From positions 3,162,001-3,226,000 of the forward strand of contig NZ_CP035319.1 in assembly GCF_004328705.1 (NCBI RefSeq): a stretch of 64,000 nucleotides of DNA. The letters are read 5' to 3'. A program made the translations under genes and the position numbers. Of this stretch, positions 39,957 through 48,986 are shown piece by piece; position 1 is the stretch's first letter; each line of letters begins with the position of its first letter. Below the pieces are notes generated by a model that was given only the letters and a program-made list of their open reading frames with translations, had not been told where the DNA came from and did no database searches. The stretch is from Rhodococcus sp. ABRD24 (GTDB taxonomy: Bacteria; Actinomycetota; Actinomycetes; Mycobacteriales; Mycobacteriaceae).

Positions 39957-40772
39957 ATGGTTATGGGTCCTACCCATGCAATGTCCGGTGCCGTGGTCGG
40001 CCTCGCCGTCGCGGATCTGTTGCCGACCGACTGGGGAGGGCCGACCTCGACCGCGGAGACGTTTGCGTTCGCCGGTGTGTGCGCCGGTGCCGCGCTGCTG
40101 CCAGACCTGGACACCAACCAGTCCACCGTCGCCCGCTCGTTCGGGCCCATAAGCCGGGCGCTCGCCGCCGGTATCGACGCGATCTCGCTCGCGGTGTATC
40201 GGGTGACGAAGGGCCGCAGGGACGGTCCGCGGCGAGGTGGGCATCGCACGCTGACGCACACCGCACTGTTCGCGGTGGGGCTCGGAGCAGGTGTCTCCGC
40301 ACTGGTGGGACAGTTCGGCCGGCCCGCGATCATCGTCACTCTCTTCTTCACGCTGGGGCTGGCGCTGCGCGGATTGGCGGGGGACTGGGCGCGGGACAAG
40401 GGCTGGCTGGTCGTGACTGCGGCGGCCGCCTTCCTGTCGATCCTGACGTGGCAGTGGTTCCCGGACCAGGTGGGCTCTACCGGGCTCGGGGTGGCGGTGG
40501 CTCTCGGCTGCGCTACGCACTGTCTCGGCGACATGATCACCAAGGAGGGTGTGCCGTTTCTGGCGCCGTTCGTGCCGTTCGGCGGCCGCCGTTGGTGGGA
40601 GATCCGTCTGCCGTCCTTCCTGGCGATCCGTGCGGGCGGCGGATTCGAGAAGGTGATCCTCGGTCCGTTGCTGACGGTCCTCGCCGTTGCGCTCGGGGTG
40701 TGGGCGGTGGATGGGGCGCCCCAGGCGATCACCGATGCCCTCCGGACGTCGGTGCAGGGCGTCGAGAAGTGA
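39957..40772 (+). CDS. YdjM-type membrane-bound metal-dependent hydrolase
   Basis: A 271-residue membrane protein of the YdjM/DUF457 family. Metal-binding residues typical of the family are visible: H-A-M-S-G near the N-terminus, L-P-D-L-D-T-N in the first loop, H-R-T-L-T-H-T in the middle and C-A-T-H-C-L-G-D later, with about four hydrophobic helices around them. The E. coli member is LexA-regulated, but the reaction is unknown. The ATG at 39957 is used; another ATG lies two codons downstream. Confidence 0.82.
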   Translation: MVMGPTHAMSGAVVGLAVADLLPTDWGGPTSTAETFAFAGVCAGAALLPDLDTNQSTVARSFGPISRALAAGIDAISLAVYRVTKGRRDGPRRGGHRTLTHTALFAVGLGAGVSALVGQFGRPAIIVTLFFTLGLALRGLAGDWARDKGWLVVTAAAAFLSILTWQWFPDQVGSTGLGVAVALGCATHCLGDMITKEGVPFLAPFVPFGGRRWWEIRLPSFLAIRAGGGFEKVILGPLLTVLAVALGVWAVDGAPQAITDALRTSVQGVEK

Positions 40773-40907
40773 CGCGTCCGGACGATTCACCCAGGCAGTA
40801 TTACGGAACCACTGGCATCGGAACCGGACTTGTTCTAGTTTGACTCGAGATCATGCGCGGCGGGCTGGTGATGCCGCTTCCCCGACGAGAGATTCGGAGT
40901 CGAACCT

Positions 40908-42710
40908 GTGGATGCCGGCGAGTACAAGATGTCGACGAGCCCGTCGCGTAACGGAATGTCCCGCAGGGGATTCCTCGGCAAGGCGGCCGGGGCAGCGGCG
41001 GGCGCCGCGGCCCTGACGGGAATGGGCTGGTCCCCGGTCTTCGCGCTACCGCCGGCCGGCTCGACTGGTTCCGGTGGTGGACCGGTGTCCGCTCTTCCGG
41101 TGCCGCCGACGTTCCCGTCGGACATCCCGCTGACCCAGCAGGCCTACGTCAACTGGGCCAAGGACATCCGGTTCGACGCCGTCTGGACGGCGATCGCGCG
41201 GACGCCGGACGACGTGGTGCGGATCGCGAACTGGGCCAAGGACAACGGCTTCCGGGTCCGGGCGAGGGGCACCATGCACGGCTGGAGCCCGCTCACCGTC
41301 GTGCCGGGTGAGAGCGTCGAGAAAACCCTGCTTGTCGACACGATGACTCACCTGAACTGGGTGAACGTGAACCCGTCCGGTACCCCGGCAACTGTGACGG
41401 CCGGCGGGGGCGCGAGTCTCGAGGCGATCCTTACCGCGCTGCAGCAACACGGCCTCGGTTGGGCGAACTCGCCCGCCATCGGAGATCTCTCGATTGCCGG
41501 CGTCCTCGCGATCGGCGCACACGGCGCCACCTACCCAGCGGCGGGTGAGACCGTGACGCCCGGTCAGTCGTATGGCTCGCTGTCGAATCTGGTGACTGCG
41601 ATGACCGCAGTGGTGTGGGACGAGAACATCGATCGATTCGTGTTGCGCGATTTCACCCGCGCCGATCCCGAGATCACCGCGCTGCTCACTCATCTGGGCC
41701 GCAGCTTCGTCACCGCGGTGACCCTGCAGGCCGGCGCCAACGTCCGGCTGCGCTGTCAGAGCATTATGGACATCCCGTGGCAGGAGATGTTTGCGCAACC
41801 GGGAGCGCCGGGCCGGACGTACGAGAGTTTCGTCGAGCGGTCGGGTCGCGTCGAGGCGATCTGGTTCCCGTTCACCGACAAGCCGTGGCTGAAGATCTGG
41901 ACCCCGACGCCGGTTCGGCCGCCGGAGTCGCGGGAAGTGTTCGGCCCCTACAACTACTTTTTCACCGACAACCTGCCCGAACCGCTCACCGATCTACTCG
42001 GACAGGTGGCCGCGGGTATCCAGGCGGCCACGCCGGCGTTCGGAATCGGGCAGTTGGTGGCCGTACAGGCCGGCCTGGCGCTCACCGACACAGACGACCT
42101 GTGGGGTTGGTCCAAGGACGTGCTGTTCTACCTGCGGCACACCACGATGCGGGTCACCGCGGGCGGCGGCGTGGTCGTGACGAAGCGTGCCAACATCCAG
42201 AGAGTGATCAACGAGTTCACGACATGGCACAACCGGCGGATGAGTGAGTTGGCTGCCGAAGGCAAGTATCCGATCAATGGTCCGTTCGAAGTCCGGATGT
42301 GCGGCGTCGACGACCAGTCCGAGGTACTGGTGGAATCGGCTGGGCCGCCGAATATCTCCGCGGTCCGTCCGCGCCCGGACCACCCCGACTGGGACACCTG
42401 CATCTGGATGAACGTCGTCACACTCCCCGGAACGCCGGGTGCGTCCGCATACTTCCGGGAGATGGAGCGCTGGATGGCAGACAACTACTCGGGCGACTAC
42501 GCGACGTTCCGATCCGAGTGGGCGAAGGGCTGGGGCTTCACGGACCAGGGCGGGTACCGCGATCCGGAGTGGCTAGGGGAGACGCTGCCGGCCGCGTACA
42601 CCGAGGGGATTCCCGCATCCGGGAACTGGGCGGCCACTCGCGCCTCGCTCAACGCGCACGACCCGCACCGGGTGTTCGCCAACAGCTTCCACGATCGTCT
42701 GCTTCCGTAG
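40908..42710 (+). CDS. VAO-type cholesterol oxidase (covalent FAD), Tat-exported
   Basis: A 600-residue FAD oxidase of the vanillyl-alcohol oxidase fold with a cholesterol-oxidase substrate domain. It oxidizes 3-beta-hydroxysterols to the 3-keto-4-ene form. The N-terminal S-R-R-G-F-L-G (residues 18-24) plus an alanine-rich stretch is a twin-arginine signal. The FAD domain has R-A-R-G-T-M-H-G-W-S-P, with His124 a likely covalent FAD site, and I-G-A-H-G-A-T-Y. The whole matches Brevibacterium-type class II cholesterol oxidase. GTG 40908 has GGAG 8 nt upstream; an ATG at 40929 would still keep the Tat signal. Confidence 0.88.
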   Translation: MDAGEYKMSTSPSRNGMSRRGFLGKAAGAAAGAAALTGMGWSPVFALPPAGSTGSGGGPVSALPVPPTFPSDIPLTQQAYVNWAKDIRFDAVWTAIARTPDDVVRIANWAKDNGFRVRARGTMHGWSPLTVVPGESVEKTLLVDTMTHLNWVNVNPSGTPATVTAGGGASLEAILTALQQHGLGWANSPAIGDLSIAGVLAIGAHGATYPAAGETVTPGQSYGSLSNLVTAMTAVVWDENIDRFVLRDFTRADPEITALLTHLGRSFVTAVTLQAGANVRLRCQSIMDIPWQEMFAQPGAPGRTYESFVERSGRVEAIWFPFTDKPWLKIWTPTPVRPPESREVFGPYNYFFTDNLPEPLTDLLGQVAAGIQAATPAFGIGQLVAVQAGLALTDTDDLWGWSKDVLFYLRHTTMRVTAGGGVVVTKRANIQRVINEFTTWHNRRMSELAAEGKYPINGPFEVRMCGVDDQSEVLVESAGPPNISAVRPRPDHPDWDTCIWMNVVTLPGTPGASAYFREMERWMADNYSGDYATFRSEWAKGWGFTDQGGYRDPEWLGETLPAAYTEGIPASGNWAATRASLNAHDPHRVFANSFHDRLLP

Positions 42711-42741
42711 GCTCCCCTCCCTCGGAAGTGGGCTGATGAAG

Positions 42742-42775
42742 GTGGCGGTGCCGGGCTCGACGTCGGCGCCGCCAC
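42742..42775 (+). terminator. Cholesterol oxidase terminator
   Basis: A 12-position stem (42742-42753 with 42764-42775, one T-G pair) with a 10-nt loop followed by TTTCGTT, 32 bp after the stop codon. Confidence 0.7.
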
Positions 42776-42897
42776 TTTCGTTGATCTCAACCGGGTATCG
42801 ACGGTCGCATGGGGTTGCCCCTCGCCCTACTGGCAGAACCCCTTCCTGTCCGACCACGCATTCACGCTCTGGGCACCCACAGCCATATAGTTCTTTC

Positions 42898-43704
42898 ATG
42901 CAGAAGAAGGCTACGACGACGATCCTTCGTCCCGCATATGCCCTCGACTCGGTCGACAACGCACTGCGACTGCTGCAAATGCTGCGCGATTCCGGTGCGC
43001 TGCGACTCAAGGACGCCGCCGAGGAACTGGGCATCTCTCCGTCGACGGCGCACCGGCTGCTCGCAATGCTCGTCTACCGGGGTTTCGCCGTCCAGGACGA
43101 GAAGCGCCGGTACCACCCGGGGCCCGCAATGGGCGTCGGTCCTGCGCGGCACGGCTGGACCCGCGAGTTCACCGACGTCTGCCGGCCACACATGGAGGCC
43201 CTCGCTGTCGGGTGCGGGGAGACGGTCAACCTCGTCATCCGCGTCGGCGCCCAGGTGCGGTTCTTGTACTCGGCCGAGAGCCGGTCCCTACTGCGTGTGG
43301 GCGATCGGCAGGGGCAGGTTCTGCCTGCCGAGCACACCGCGGGCGGACGCATCCTGCTCGCCGAACTACCCCGGCCGGTGCTCGAACAGCTGTACCTGCG
43401 CCCGGACGAGGAGCCCGGCGCCGACCATGCGGGCGACAACCGGATGGCGGCGTCCGACTTCGCGGCGTTCGTACGCGAGCTCGACGCCGTCCGGAACGTG
43501 GGCTTCGCGGTGAATGTCGAACAGACGGAGGCGGGGGTAACGGCGATCGGTGTCGCGATCCGCAACGGTCGTGGCCGGATCCTCGGCGCGTTGACGGCGA
43601 CTGTCCCGGCCGCCCGCTATCGGCGGCAGTTACAGGGGGACCTCGTCGCGCGCCTGCACGCCGCGGTGCGTGGCATTTCGGTGGACGTCGCCGATCTCGA
43701 GTGA
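42898..43704 (+). CDS. IclR-family regulator of gentisate degradation
   Basis: A 268-residue IclR protein with the winged helix-turn-helix at about residues 15-75 (L-G-I-S-P-S-T-A-H-R-L-L) and a C-terminal effector domain with S-L-L-R-V-G-D-R-Q-G. It sits directly upstream of the gentisate dioxygenase gene on the same strand, 104 bp apart, with no terminator between them. It probably controls that operon in response to gentisate or its precursor. The ATG at 42898 opens on a lysine-rich N-terminus; the ribosome site is weak. Confidence 0.88.
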   Translation: MQKKATTTILRPAYALDSVDNALRLLQMLRDSGALRLKDAAEELGISPSTAHRLLAMLVYRGFAVQDEKRRYHPGPAMGVGPARHGWTREFTDVCRPHMEALAVGCGETVNLVIRVGAQVRFLYSAESRSLLRVGDRQGQVLPAEHTAGGRILLAELPRPVLEQLYLRPDEEPGADHAGDNRMAASDFAAFVRELDAVRNVGFAVNVEQTEAGVTAIGVAIRNGRGRILGALTATVPAARYRRQLQGDLVARLHAAVRGISVDVADLE

Positions 43705-43808
43705 ATCCTCGATGATTCCGCACAGCAGAATCTACTGGCTCGGTTCGCGGACCCCGCCCTACGTTGAGGCCACGCCGGAAACACGCGGCACGCCTCACGA
43801 GGAGACCG

Positions 43809-44879
43809 ATGACCGACATCGAGAACACCGACCCGGAGCTGGCGCAGCTCTACACCGATTTCGCCGCCGAGAACCTCAACCCGCTGTGGACGCAGCTCGG
43901 AGACCTCATGCCGATGGTGCCGACGTCCAAAGCTGTACCGTTCGTATGGAAGTGGTCCACGCTGTACCCGCTGGCGCAGCGTGCCGGGGATCTCGTGCCG
44001 GTCGGCCGGGGCGGCGAGCGCCGCGCGATTGCGCTCGCGAATCCGGGTCTGGGCGGCGTGCCGTACGTCACCCCCACTCTGTGGGCGGCGATCCAGTATC
44101 TCGGCCCGCGGGAGACCGCGCCTGAACATCGGCACTCGCAGAACGCTTTCCGCTTCGTCGTAGAGGGCGAGGGAGTGTGGACGGTCGTCAACGGCGATCC
44201 GGTTGCGATGCGGCGCGGCGACTTCCTGCTGACTCCGGGCTGGGCGTTCCACGGCCACCACAACGAGACCGACCGGCCGATGGCGTGGATCGATGGCCTC
44301 GACATTCCGTTCGTCCGCTACACCGATACCGGGTTCTTCGAGTTCGGTGCCGACGGCGTCACCGACGAGTCGACCCCCGATATCTCTAGGTCGGAGCGTC
44401 TTTGGGCGCATCCGGGGCTGCGCCCGCTGATCGGGCTCGACGCCCGCACCAGCTCGCCCATCGCGTGCTATCGCTGGGAGCACACCGACCGCGCGCTTTC
44501 CGAACAGCTCGCGCTCGAGGACGAAGGCCATGCCGCAACTGTAGAGCCCGGGCACGCCGCCGTCCGATACACGAACCCGACCACCGGGGGCGATGTGATG
44601 CCCACCATTCGCGCCGAGTTCCACCGGCTGCGGCCCAGTGCGGCGACTCGCACCCGCCAGGACGTCGGTTCGACGGTGTTCCAGGTCTTCGAGGGCGAGG
44701 GCCGCTTCCGCCTCGGCGAGCACACCCATGATGTCGCGAAGGGCGACATGATAGTTGTCCCCTCGTGGGTGCCGTGGTCCCTCGAAACTGACGCGGGCAT
44801 AGATCTTTTCGCATTCTCGGATGCTCCGATCGTGGAGCGTCTGCACTTTCACCGTACCCATATTTCTGAAGGAGCTTGA
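43809..44879 (+). CDS. Gentisate 1,2-dioxygenase
   Basis: A 356-residue bicupin iron(II) dioxygenase that opens the gentisate ring to maleylpyruvate. The N-terminal cupin keeps the metal histidines in E-H-R-H-S-Q-N-A-F-R-F (His107, His109) and W-A-F-H-G-H-H (His148); the second cupin near residue 300 is degenerate, as usual. A GAGGAG lies 4 nt before ATG 43809. 1-Hydroxy-2-naphthoate dioxygenase is a close relative, but the two following genes complete the gentisate route, which decides the call. It is the first enzyme gene of a three-gene operon. Confidence 0.9.
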   Translation: MTDIENTDPELAQLYTDFAAENLNPLWTQLGDLMPMVPTSKAVPFVWKWSTLYPLAQRAGDLVPVGRGGERRAIALANPGLGGVPYVTPTLWAAIQYLGPRETAPEHRHSQNAFRFVVEGEGVWTVVNGDPVAMRRGDFLLTPGWAFHGHHNETDRPMAWIDGLDIPFVRYTDTGFFEFGADGVTDESTPDISRSERLWAHPGLRPLIGLDARTSSPIACYRWEHTDRALSEQLALEDEGHAATVEPGHAAVRYTNPTTGGDVMPTIRAEFHRLRPSAATRTRQDVGSTVFQVFEGEGRFRLGEHTHDVAKGDMIVVPSWVPWSLETDAGIDLFAFSDAPIVERLHFHRTHISEGA

Positions 44880-44884
44880 GTACC

Positions 44885-45706
44885 ATGCGTCTTGCAACCC
44901 TCCGCCTCGACGGCGGCACCGCCGCGGTACGCGTCGATTCCGGCAGCACCGCGACCGTCATCGACGGCTACACGGACCTGTCTGCACTGTTGAGTGATCC
45001 GAACTGGAAGACGATCGCTGCGAACGCGTCGGGGCCGTTGGTGGAGCTGGCCGGAGCGGACTACGCGCCGGTGGTCCCCAGCCCGGGGAAGATCGTGTGT
45101 GTGGGCCTGAACTATGGCACGCACATTACGGAGATGGGTCGGGAGCTGCCGGAGTACCCGACGCTGTTCTCTAAGTTCAAGGAAGCCCTTACCGGACCGT
45201 ACGATGACGTGATCGTTCCCGCCTACGCTGCGGCGCAGCTGGATTGGGAGGCCGAACTGGCCGTTGTCGTCGGCCAGCGGGCGTACCAGGTTGCCGAGGC
45301 CGACGCCGACGTGTACATCGCCGGCTACTCGGTGATCAACGACTACACGATGCGCGACTACCAGTACCGCACGCTGCAGTGGGACCAGGGAAAGACGTTC
45401 GAGAAGACCAGCGGGTTCGGCCCCTTCCTCGACACCGACTACCGTCTCGGCACCCGCATCGAGACGCGACTCGAGGGCGAGGTCATGCAGTCGGCCACCA
45501 CCGATGATCTGGTGTTCACACCGGCCAAACTGGTCGAGTACATCTCGCACATCGTCACCCTGCAGCCCGGCGACGTCATCATCACCGGCACCACCGGCGG
45601 CGTCGGCCACGCCCGCACGCCCGCACGCTACATCGGCGACGGCGACACCGTCGAGGTCAGCATCGAGGGGCTCGGCTCGGTGCGCAACAAGACCATCGTC
45701 AAGTAG
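44885..45706 (+). CDS. Fumarylacetoacetate hydrolase-family enzyme, probable fumarylpyruvate hydrolase
   Basis: A 273-residue FAH-fold hydrolase that would split fumarylpyruvate to fumarate and pyruvate. Metal ligands appear in W-E-A-E-L-A-V-V-V-G (two glutamates) and the later D-Y-T-M-R-D (aspartates); G-L-N-Y-G-T-H-I-x-E and the terminal T-G-G-V-G-H-A-R-T-P are family signatures. It begins 5 bp after the dioxygenase stop with GAAGGAG upstream, so it is co-transcribed. A maleylpyruvate hydrolase is the alternative, but an isomerase gene follows, favouring fumarylpyruvate. Confidence 0.9.
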   Translation: MRLATLRLDGGTAAVRVDSGSTATVIDGYTDLSALLSDPNWKTIAANASGPLVELAGADYAPVVPSPGKIVCVGLNYGTHITEMGRELPEYPTLFSKFKEALTGPYDDVIVPAYAAAQLDWEAELAVVVGQRAYQVAEADADVYIAGYSVINDYTMRDYQYRTLQWDQGKTFEKTSGFGPFLDTDYRLGTRIETRLEGEVMQSATTDDLVFTPAKLVEYISHIVTLQPGDVIITGTTGGVGHARTPARYIGDGDTVEVSIEGLGSVRNKTIVK

Positions 45707-45714
45707 GAGGGTTC

Positions 45715-46431
45715 ATGGCGTTCAACGATCTCGATCTGTCCGAACGGCTGGACCTCGCCCGCCGCGGGACCGCGTACTTCGCGCAGCGCCTCGCTGATCT
45801 GCCGGACGGGGGCCTGTCGGGTCCGAGTCTGCTCGACGGGTGGACTCGGGCGCACCTGGTGGCGCACGTCGGCTACAACGCGGCCGCGCTGTGCCGACTG
45901 CTGGATTGGGCGGCGACCGGCGTGGAGACACCGATGTACGAGTCGGCGGAGCAGCGGGCACAGGAGATCGCAGAGGGTGCGACGCTGAGTCCCGCGGCGA
46001 TACGGAACCTGTTCGAGCACACAGTGGCCCGTCTCGACGGGAGTTGGCGCAGCCTGCCCGACGCGGCGTGGAACGCGGAGGTCCGCACCGCCCAGGGGCG
46101 CACGGTCCCGGTGTCGGAGACGGCATGGATTCGCAGCCGGGAGGTGTGGATCCATGCCGTCGACCTCGGTAACGGCGGCCGGTTCGGGGACTTCCCGACG
46201 GTGGTTCTCGAGTCGCTGCTCGCCGAGATAGTCGGCATGTGGCGGCGCAAGGGCGAGGGTGGGGGATTGGTCCTGCAGGTCGACGGCGCTGCTTCCGTCG
46301 CGGTCGATGAGACGGCGGAGACGCGTCGGGTGTCCGGCTCGCTCGCCGGAGTGGTTCGCTGGGCCGCCGGGCGCGGCGCCGTCGGGGTCACGGTGGCCGG
46401 CGCGGACGAAGGTCCGCCGCGCTGGCTCTGA
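45715..46431 (+). CDS. Mycothiol-dependent maleylpyruvate isomerase
   Basis: A 238-residue isomerase of the MDMPI/DinB-like type. It converts maleylpyruvate to fumarylpyruvate using mycothiol, the low-molecular-weight thiol of actinobacteria. The zinc triad is His51 (A-H-L-V-A-H), Glu143 and His147 (R-E-V-W-I-H), in line with the Corynebacterium enzyme's ligands. A SCP2-like C-terminal domain follows. The gene starts 8 bp after the hydrolase stop and ends the gentisate operon. Confidence 0.92.
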   Translation: MAFNDLDLSERLDLARRGTAYFAQRLADLPDGGLSGPSLLDGWTRAHLVAHVGYNAAALCRLLDWAATGVETPMYESAEQRAQEIAEGATLSPAAIRNLFEHTVARLDGSWRSLPDAAWNAEVRTAQGRTVPVSETAWIRSREVWIHAVDLGNGGRFGDFPTVVLESLLAEIVGMWRRKGEGGGLVLQVDGAASVAVDETAETRRVSGSLAGVVRWAAGRGAVGVTVAGADEGPPRWL

Positions 46432-46543
46432 CATCACGACAACCGAGCCTGTCGAGGGAGTCAAGTTCCAGGCGCGGCGATTGTGGAAACTGTTTCGGCA
46501 AATGTTTACACGTCAACGGAACCTGTCAAGTTTCTTTTCCACG

Positions 46544-46972
46544 TCACCCCTGGACGTCGTCGAGCTCACGACGAACGAGTAGCTGCAGAAGCTCCCGGTT
46601 GATGAACAAGCGGTCACGTCCAACCCTGAGGTCCTGGAGAAGACCCTCGCTGGCTAGTGCATTGAGCCAGCTCGTGGCGGTAGGTCTCGAGACATCACAC
46701 CGCTCCATGACGGTGCCGATCCGGCAGTACGGTTGTTCGAATAGGGCCGCCTGAAACTCCGAGTCGGCAGCACCCCGTGAGGCAGCACGCGCTCGGCGGG
46801 TGAAGTCGTCTTGGAGGTCTCTGATGGCGATGATCTTCTTGAGCGTTGCCCGTGATGTCAGCTCGATGCCTCTGAGGACATAGAGCAACCACTCTTCCCA
46901 CGCGGATTTCTCAGTGACCGCGAGGAGTAGCCGATAGTACGACGACGATCGCGAGGGCGTTGCGGACTCGCT
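46544..46972 (-). pseudogene. Fic-family protein, C-terminal remnant
   Basis: The minus-strand frame is open for 142 codons below an in-frame TAG at 46973-46975. It encodes the C-terminal part of a Fic protein: the W-E-E-W-L-L-Y-V-L-R-G-I-E segment, the following helices, and a winged-helix region with S-R-P-T-A-T-S-W-L-N. The catalytic H-P-F-x-x-G-N-G-R is missing, and no ATG or ribosome site begins the frame. Fic enzymes transfer AMP to target proteins; this copy cannot. It lies just downstream of the 3' end of tRNA-Pro, a common integration site for mobile DNA. Confidence 0.72.
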
Positions 46973-47033
46973 CTATGAGGCGATTCGCACGGCTCGCTGA
47001 AACCACTGCGGACCCACTGCAGACCGGAAACGA

Positions 47034-47071
47034 GTAGAGGCCCTATCCGATCTCTCGGATAGGGCCTCTAC
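47034..47071 (-). terminator. tRNA-Pro terminator
   Basis: A perfect 17-bp stem (47034-47050 with 47055-47071) with a TCTC/GAGA tetraloop, 14 bp beyond the tRNA 3' end on the minus strand; the transcript then runs through a TTT. Confidence 0.85.
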
Positions 47072-47085
47072 CTGCTTTAACACTG

Positions 47086-47159
<74 letters not shown>

Positions 47160-47213
47160 TGTTGAACCTCGGTTAGCTTACAGCACCGATCTCGCGGGGG
47201 TTAAATCGTATGG

Positions 47214-48194
47214 TCAGCGGCCTAGAACGGCGCTTTCCACGGCGGCGGATCCGCGGGCTTCAGCGGTGGTGTTACGCGGTGCCGGCACCAGCGTCAGCAG
47301 TGTCGCCTCGGGGCGGCAGCAGAACCGTGCCGGAGCGTATGGCGAGGTGCCGATACCGGCGGAAACGTGCAGTCGGGTGTGCGCACCCCACCGCGACGGG
47401 CCCTTGACCCGGGACCGGTCCAGCTGGCAGTTGGTGACCAGGGCGCCGTAGAACGGCAGGCACAGCTGACCGCCGTGCGTGTGGCCGGCGAGCACGAGGT
47501 CGTAGCCGTCGTCGGCGAACCGGTCCAGCACCCGCGGCTCGGGGGAGTGTGTGATGCCCAGCTTGAGGTGCGCGAGCGGATTGGGTGGTCCGGCGATGGT
47601 GTCGTACCGGTCCCGTTTCAGGTGCGGGTCGTCCACGCCGGCCGCCGCGATCCGCACACCGGCGACCTCGAGTTCGCGGCGGACGTGTGTGACGTCGAGC
47701 CAGCCACGCTCGGTGAATGCGGCCCGCAGGTCGCCCCATGGCAACGGTGCGCCGAGCACCCGGCGGTGCTCCTTCTCGAAGTACTTGAGCGGATTCTTCA
47801 GCTTGGGTGCGAAGTAGTCGTTGCTGCCGAAGACGAACAGGCCCGGCCGCGCCAGCAGCCCACCGAGTGACTGCACTACTGCGGGCACCGACTTGAGGTG
47901 CGAGAGGTTGTCGCCGGTGTTGACCACCAGGTCCGGTTCGAGCCGGTCAAGTTCGCGCAGCCAGTTCTGTTTGAGTTTCTGGTTCGGCATCATGTGCAGG
48001 TCGCTGATGTGCAGCACGCGCAGGGTCGACGACCCCGGTTCCAGCACCGGCATCGTGGCCTCCCGCACCGTGAACGCGTTGCGCTCGATCAGTGACGCAT
48101 AGCCGATACCGGCGACGGCGGCGCCCGCGGTTGCGAGCGCGGTCCGCGTCAGGACGCTGCGAGTGGAGATACTGCGAGACGGATCAGACACCAT
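47214..48194 (-). CDS. Metallophosphoesterase
   Basis: A 326-residue calcineurin-like phosphoesterase. It has D-L-H-M-M, G-D-N, G-S-N-D and the terminal G-H-T-H-G-G-Q, the usual bimetal ligands of the family. An N-terminal hydrophobic stretch (about residues 12-33) suggests a membrane anchor or signal. The substrate is unknown. M. tuberculosis has the related Rv3683 beside ponA2. The ATG at 48194 follows an open frame that extends further upstream but antisense to the YqeY gene, so the longer form is rejected. Confidence 0.85.
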   Translation of the reverse strand: MVSDPSRSISTRSVLTRTALATAGAAVAGIGYASLIERNAFTVREATMPVLEPGSSTLRVLHISDLHMMPNQKLKQNWLRELDRLEPDLVVNTGDNLSHLKSVPAVVQSLGGLLARPGLFVFGSNDYFAPKLKNPLKYFEKEHRRVLGAPLPWGDLRAAFTERGWLDVTHVRRELEVAGVRIAAAGVDDPHLKRDRYDTIAGPPNPLAHLKLGITHSPEPRVLDRFADDGYDLVLAGHTHGGQLCLPFYGALVTNCQLDRSRVKGPSRWGAHTRLHVSAGIGTSPYAPARFCCRPEATLLTLVPAPRNTTAEARGSAAVESAVLGR

Positions 48195-48257
48195 TTCAGG
48201 ATACGGGTCTGTGCAATGAAGGTGCAGTTCACCGCTCCGAGCGCGTACCGTTCGGCC

Positions 48258-48734
48258 ATGGCTGATTCGACTCCCGCTCTCAAGTCCACGCTCCGTGCCG
48301 ACCTCACCGCCGCGATGAAGGACAAGGACGCACTGCGCCTGGCTACGCTGCGCATGATCCTGGCCGCGGTACAGACGGAGGAGGTTTCCGGCAAGGAAGC
48401 CCGCGAGCTCACCGACGACGAGGTGCTCAAGGTCCTCGCTAAGGAGTCGAAGAAGCGCGGTGAGGCGGCCGAGGTCTACACCGAGGCCGGACGCGGTGAA
48501 CTCGCCGCGAAGGAGCGGGCTGAGGCGCAGATCATCGACGCCTACCTGCCCACCCCGCTCACCGACGCCGAGCTCGCCGATGTCGCTGACACCGCGATCG
48601 CCCAGGTTGCCGAGGAGCTCGGTGAGCGTCCCGGGCCGCGTCAGATGGGTCAGGTCATGAAGGCCGCCACCGCGCTCGCTGCCGGCAAGGCGGACGGCTC
48701 CCGTGTTTCCAAGGCGGTCAAGGACCGCCTGTAG
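48258..48734 (+). CDS. GatB/YqeY domain protein
   Basis: A 158-residue helical protein of the YqeY family, related to the tRNA-binding tail domain of GatB. It starts L-K-S-T-L-R-A-D-L-T-A-A-M-K-D-K-D and contains the typical E-R-A-E-A-Q-I-I-D-A-Y-L-P. A role in tRNA-dependent amidation has been suggested but not proved. Divergent from the metallophosphoesterase, 63 bp apart. Confidence 0.85.
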   Translation: MADSTPALKSTLRADLTAAMKDKDALRLATLRMILAAVQTEEVSGKEARELTDDEVLKVLAKESKKRGEAAEVYTEAGRGELAAKERAEAQIIDAYLPTPLTDAELADVADTAIAQVAEELGERPGPRQMGQVMKAATALAAGKADGSRVSKAVKDRL

Positions 48735-48986
48735 ATCCCGGCCGGACTGGCGCGAACTCTGGTCCCGGCGCACCGAAAAATCGGATGTGCCTGAGGATTC
48801 GGGCAATTTCCTCCCCAGGCGATGACTCCTGACCAGCATGTTCGGGGTGCTGCGCAAAATGGCCAGTCCGGTTGCGCTGCGCGAATAGTCCCAGCTAGGC
48901 CCCGCTGCCTACCGTTCCTGCACACGTCACGGACCCGACGGTGAAACATCCCGCTCGGTCACGTGCCAGTCGCAGAGGAGAACGGT

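Noticed and set aside
39443..40843. 466-codon frame overlapping the YdjM-type gene
   Set aside because: The other frame carries the YdjM motifs and membrane helices, so this one is an out-of-frame shadow.
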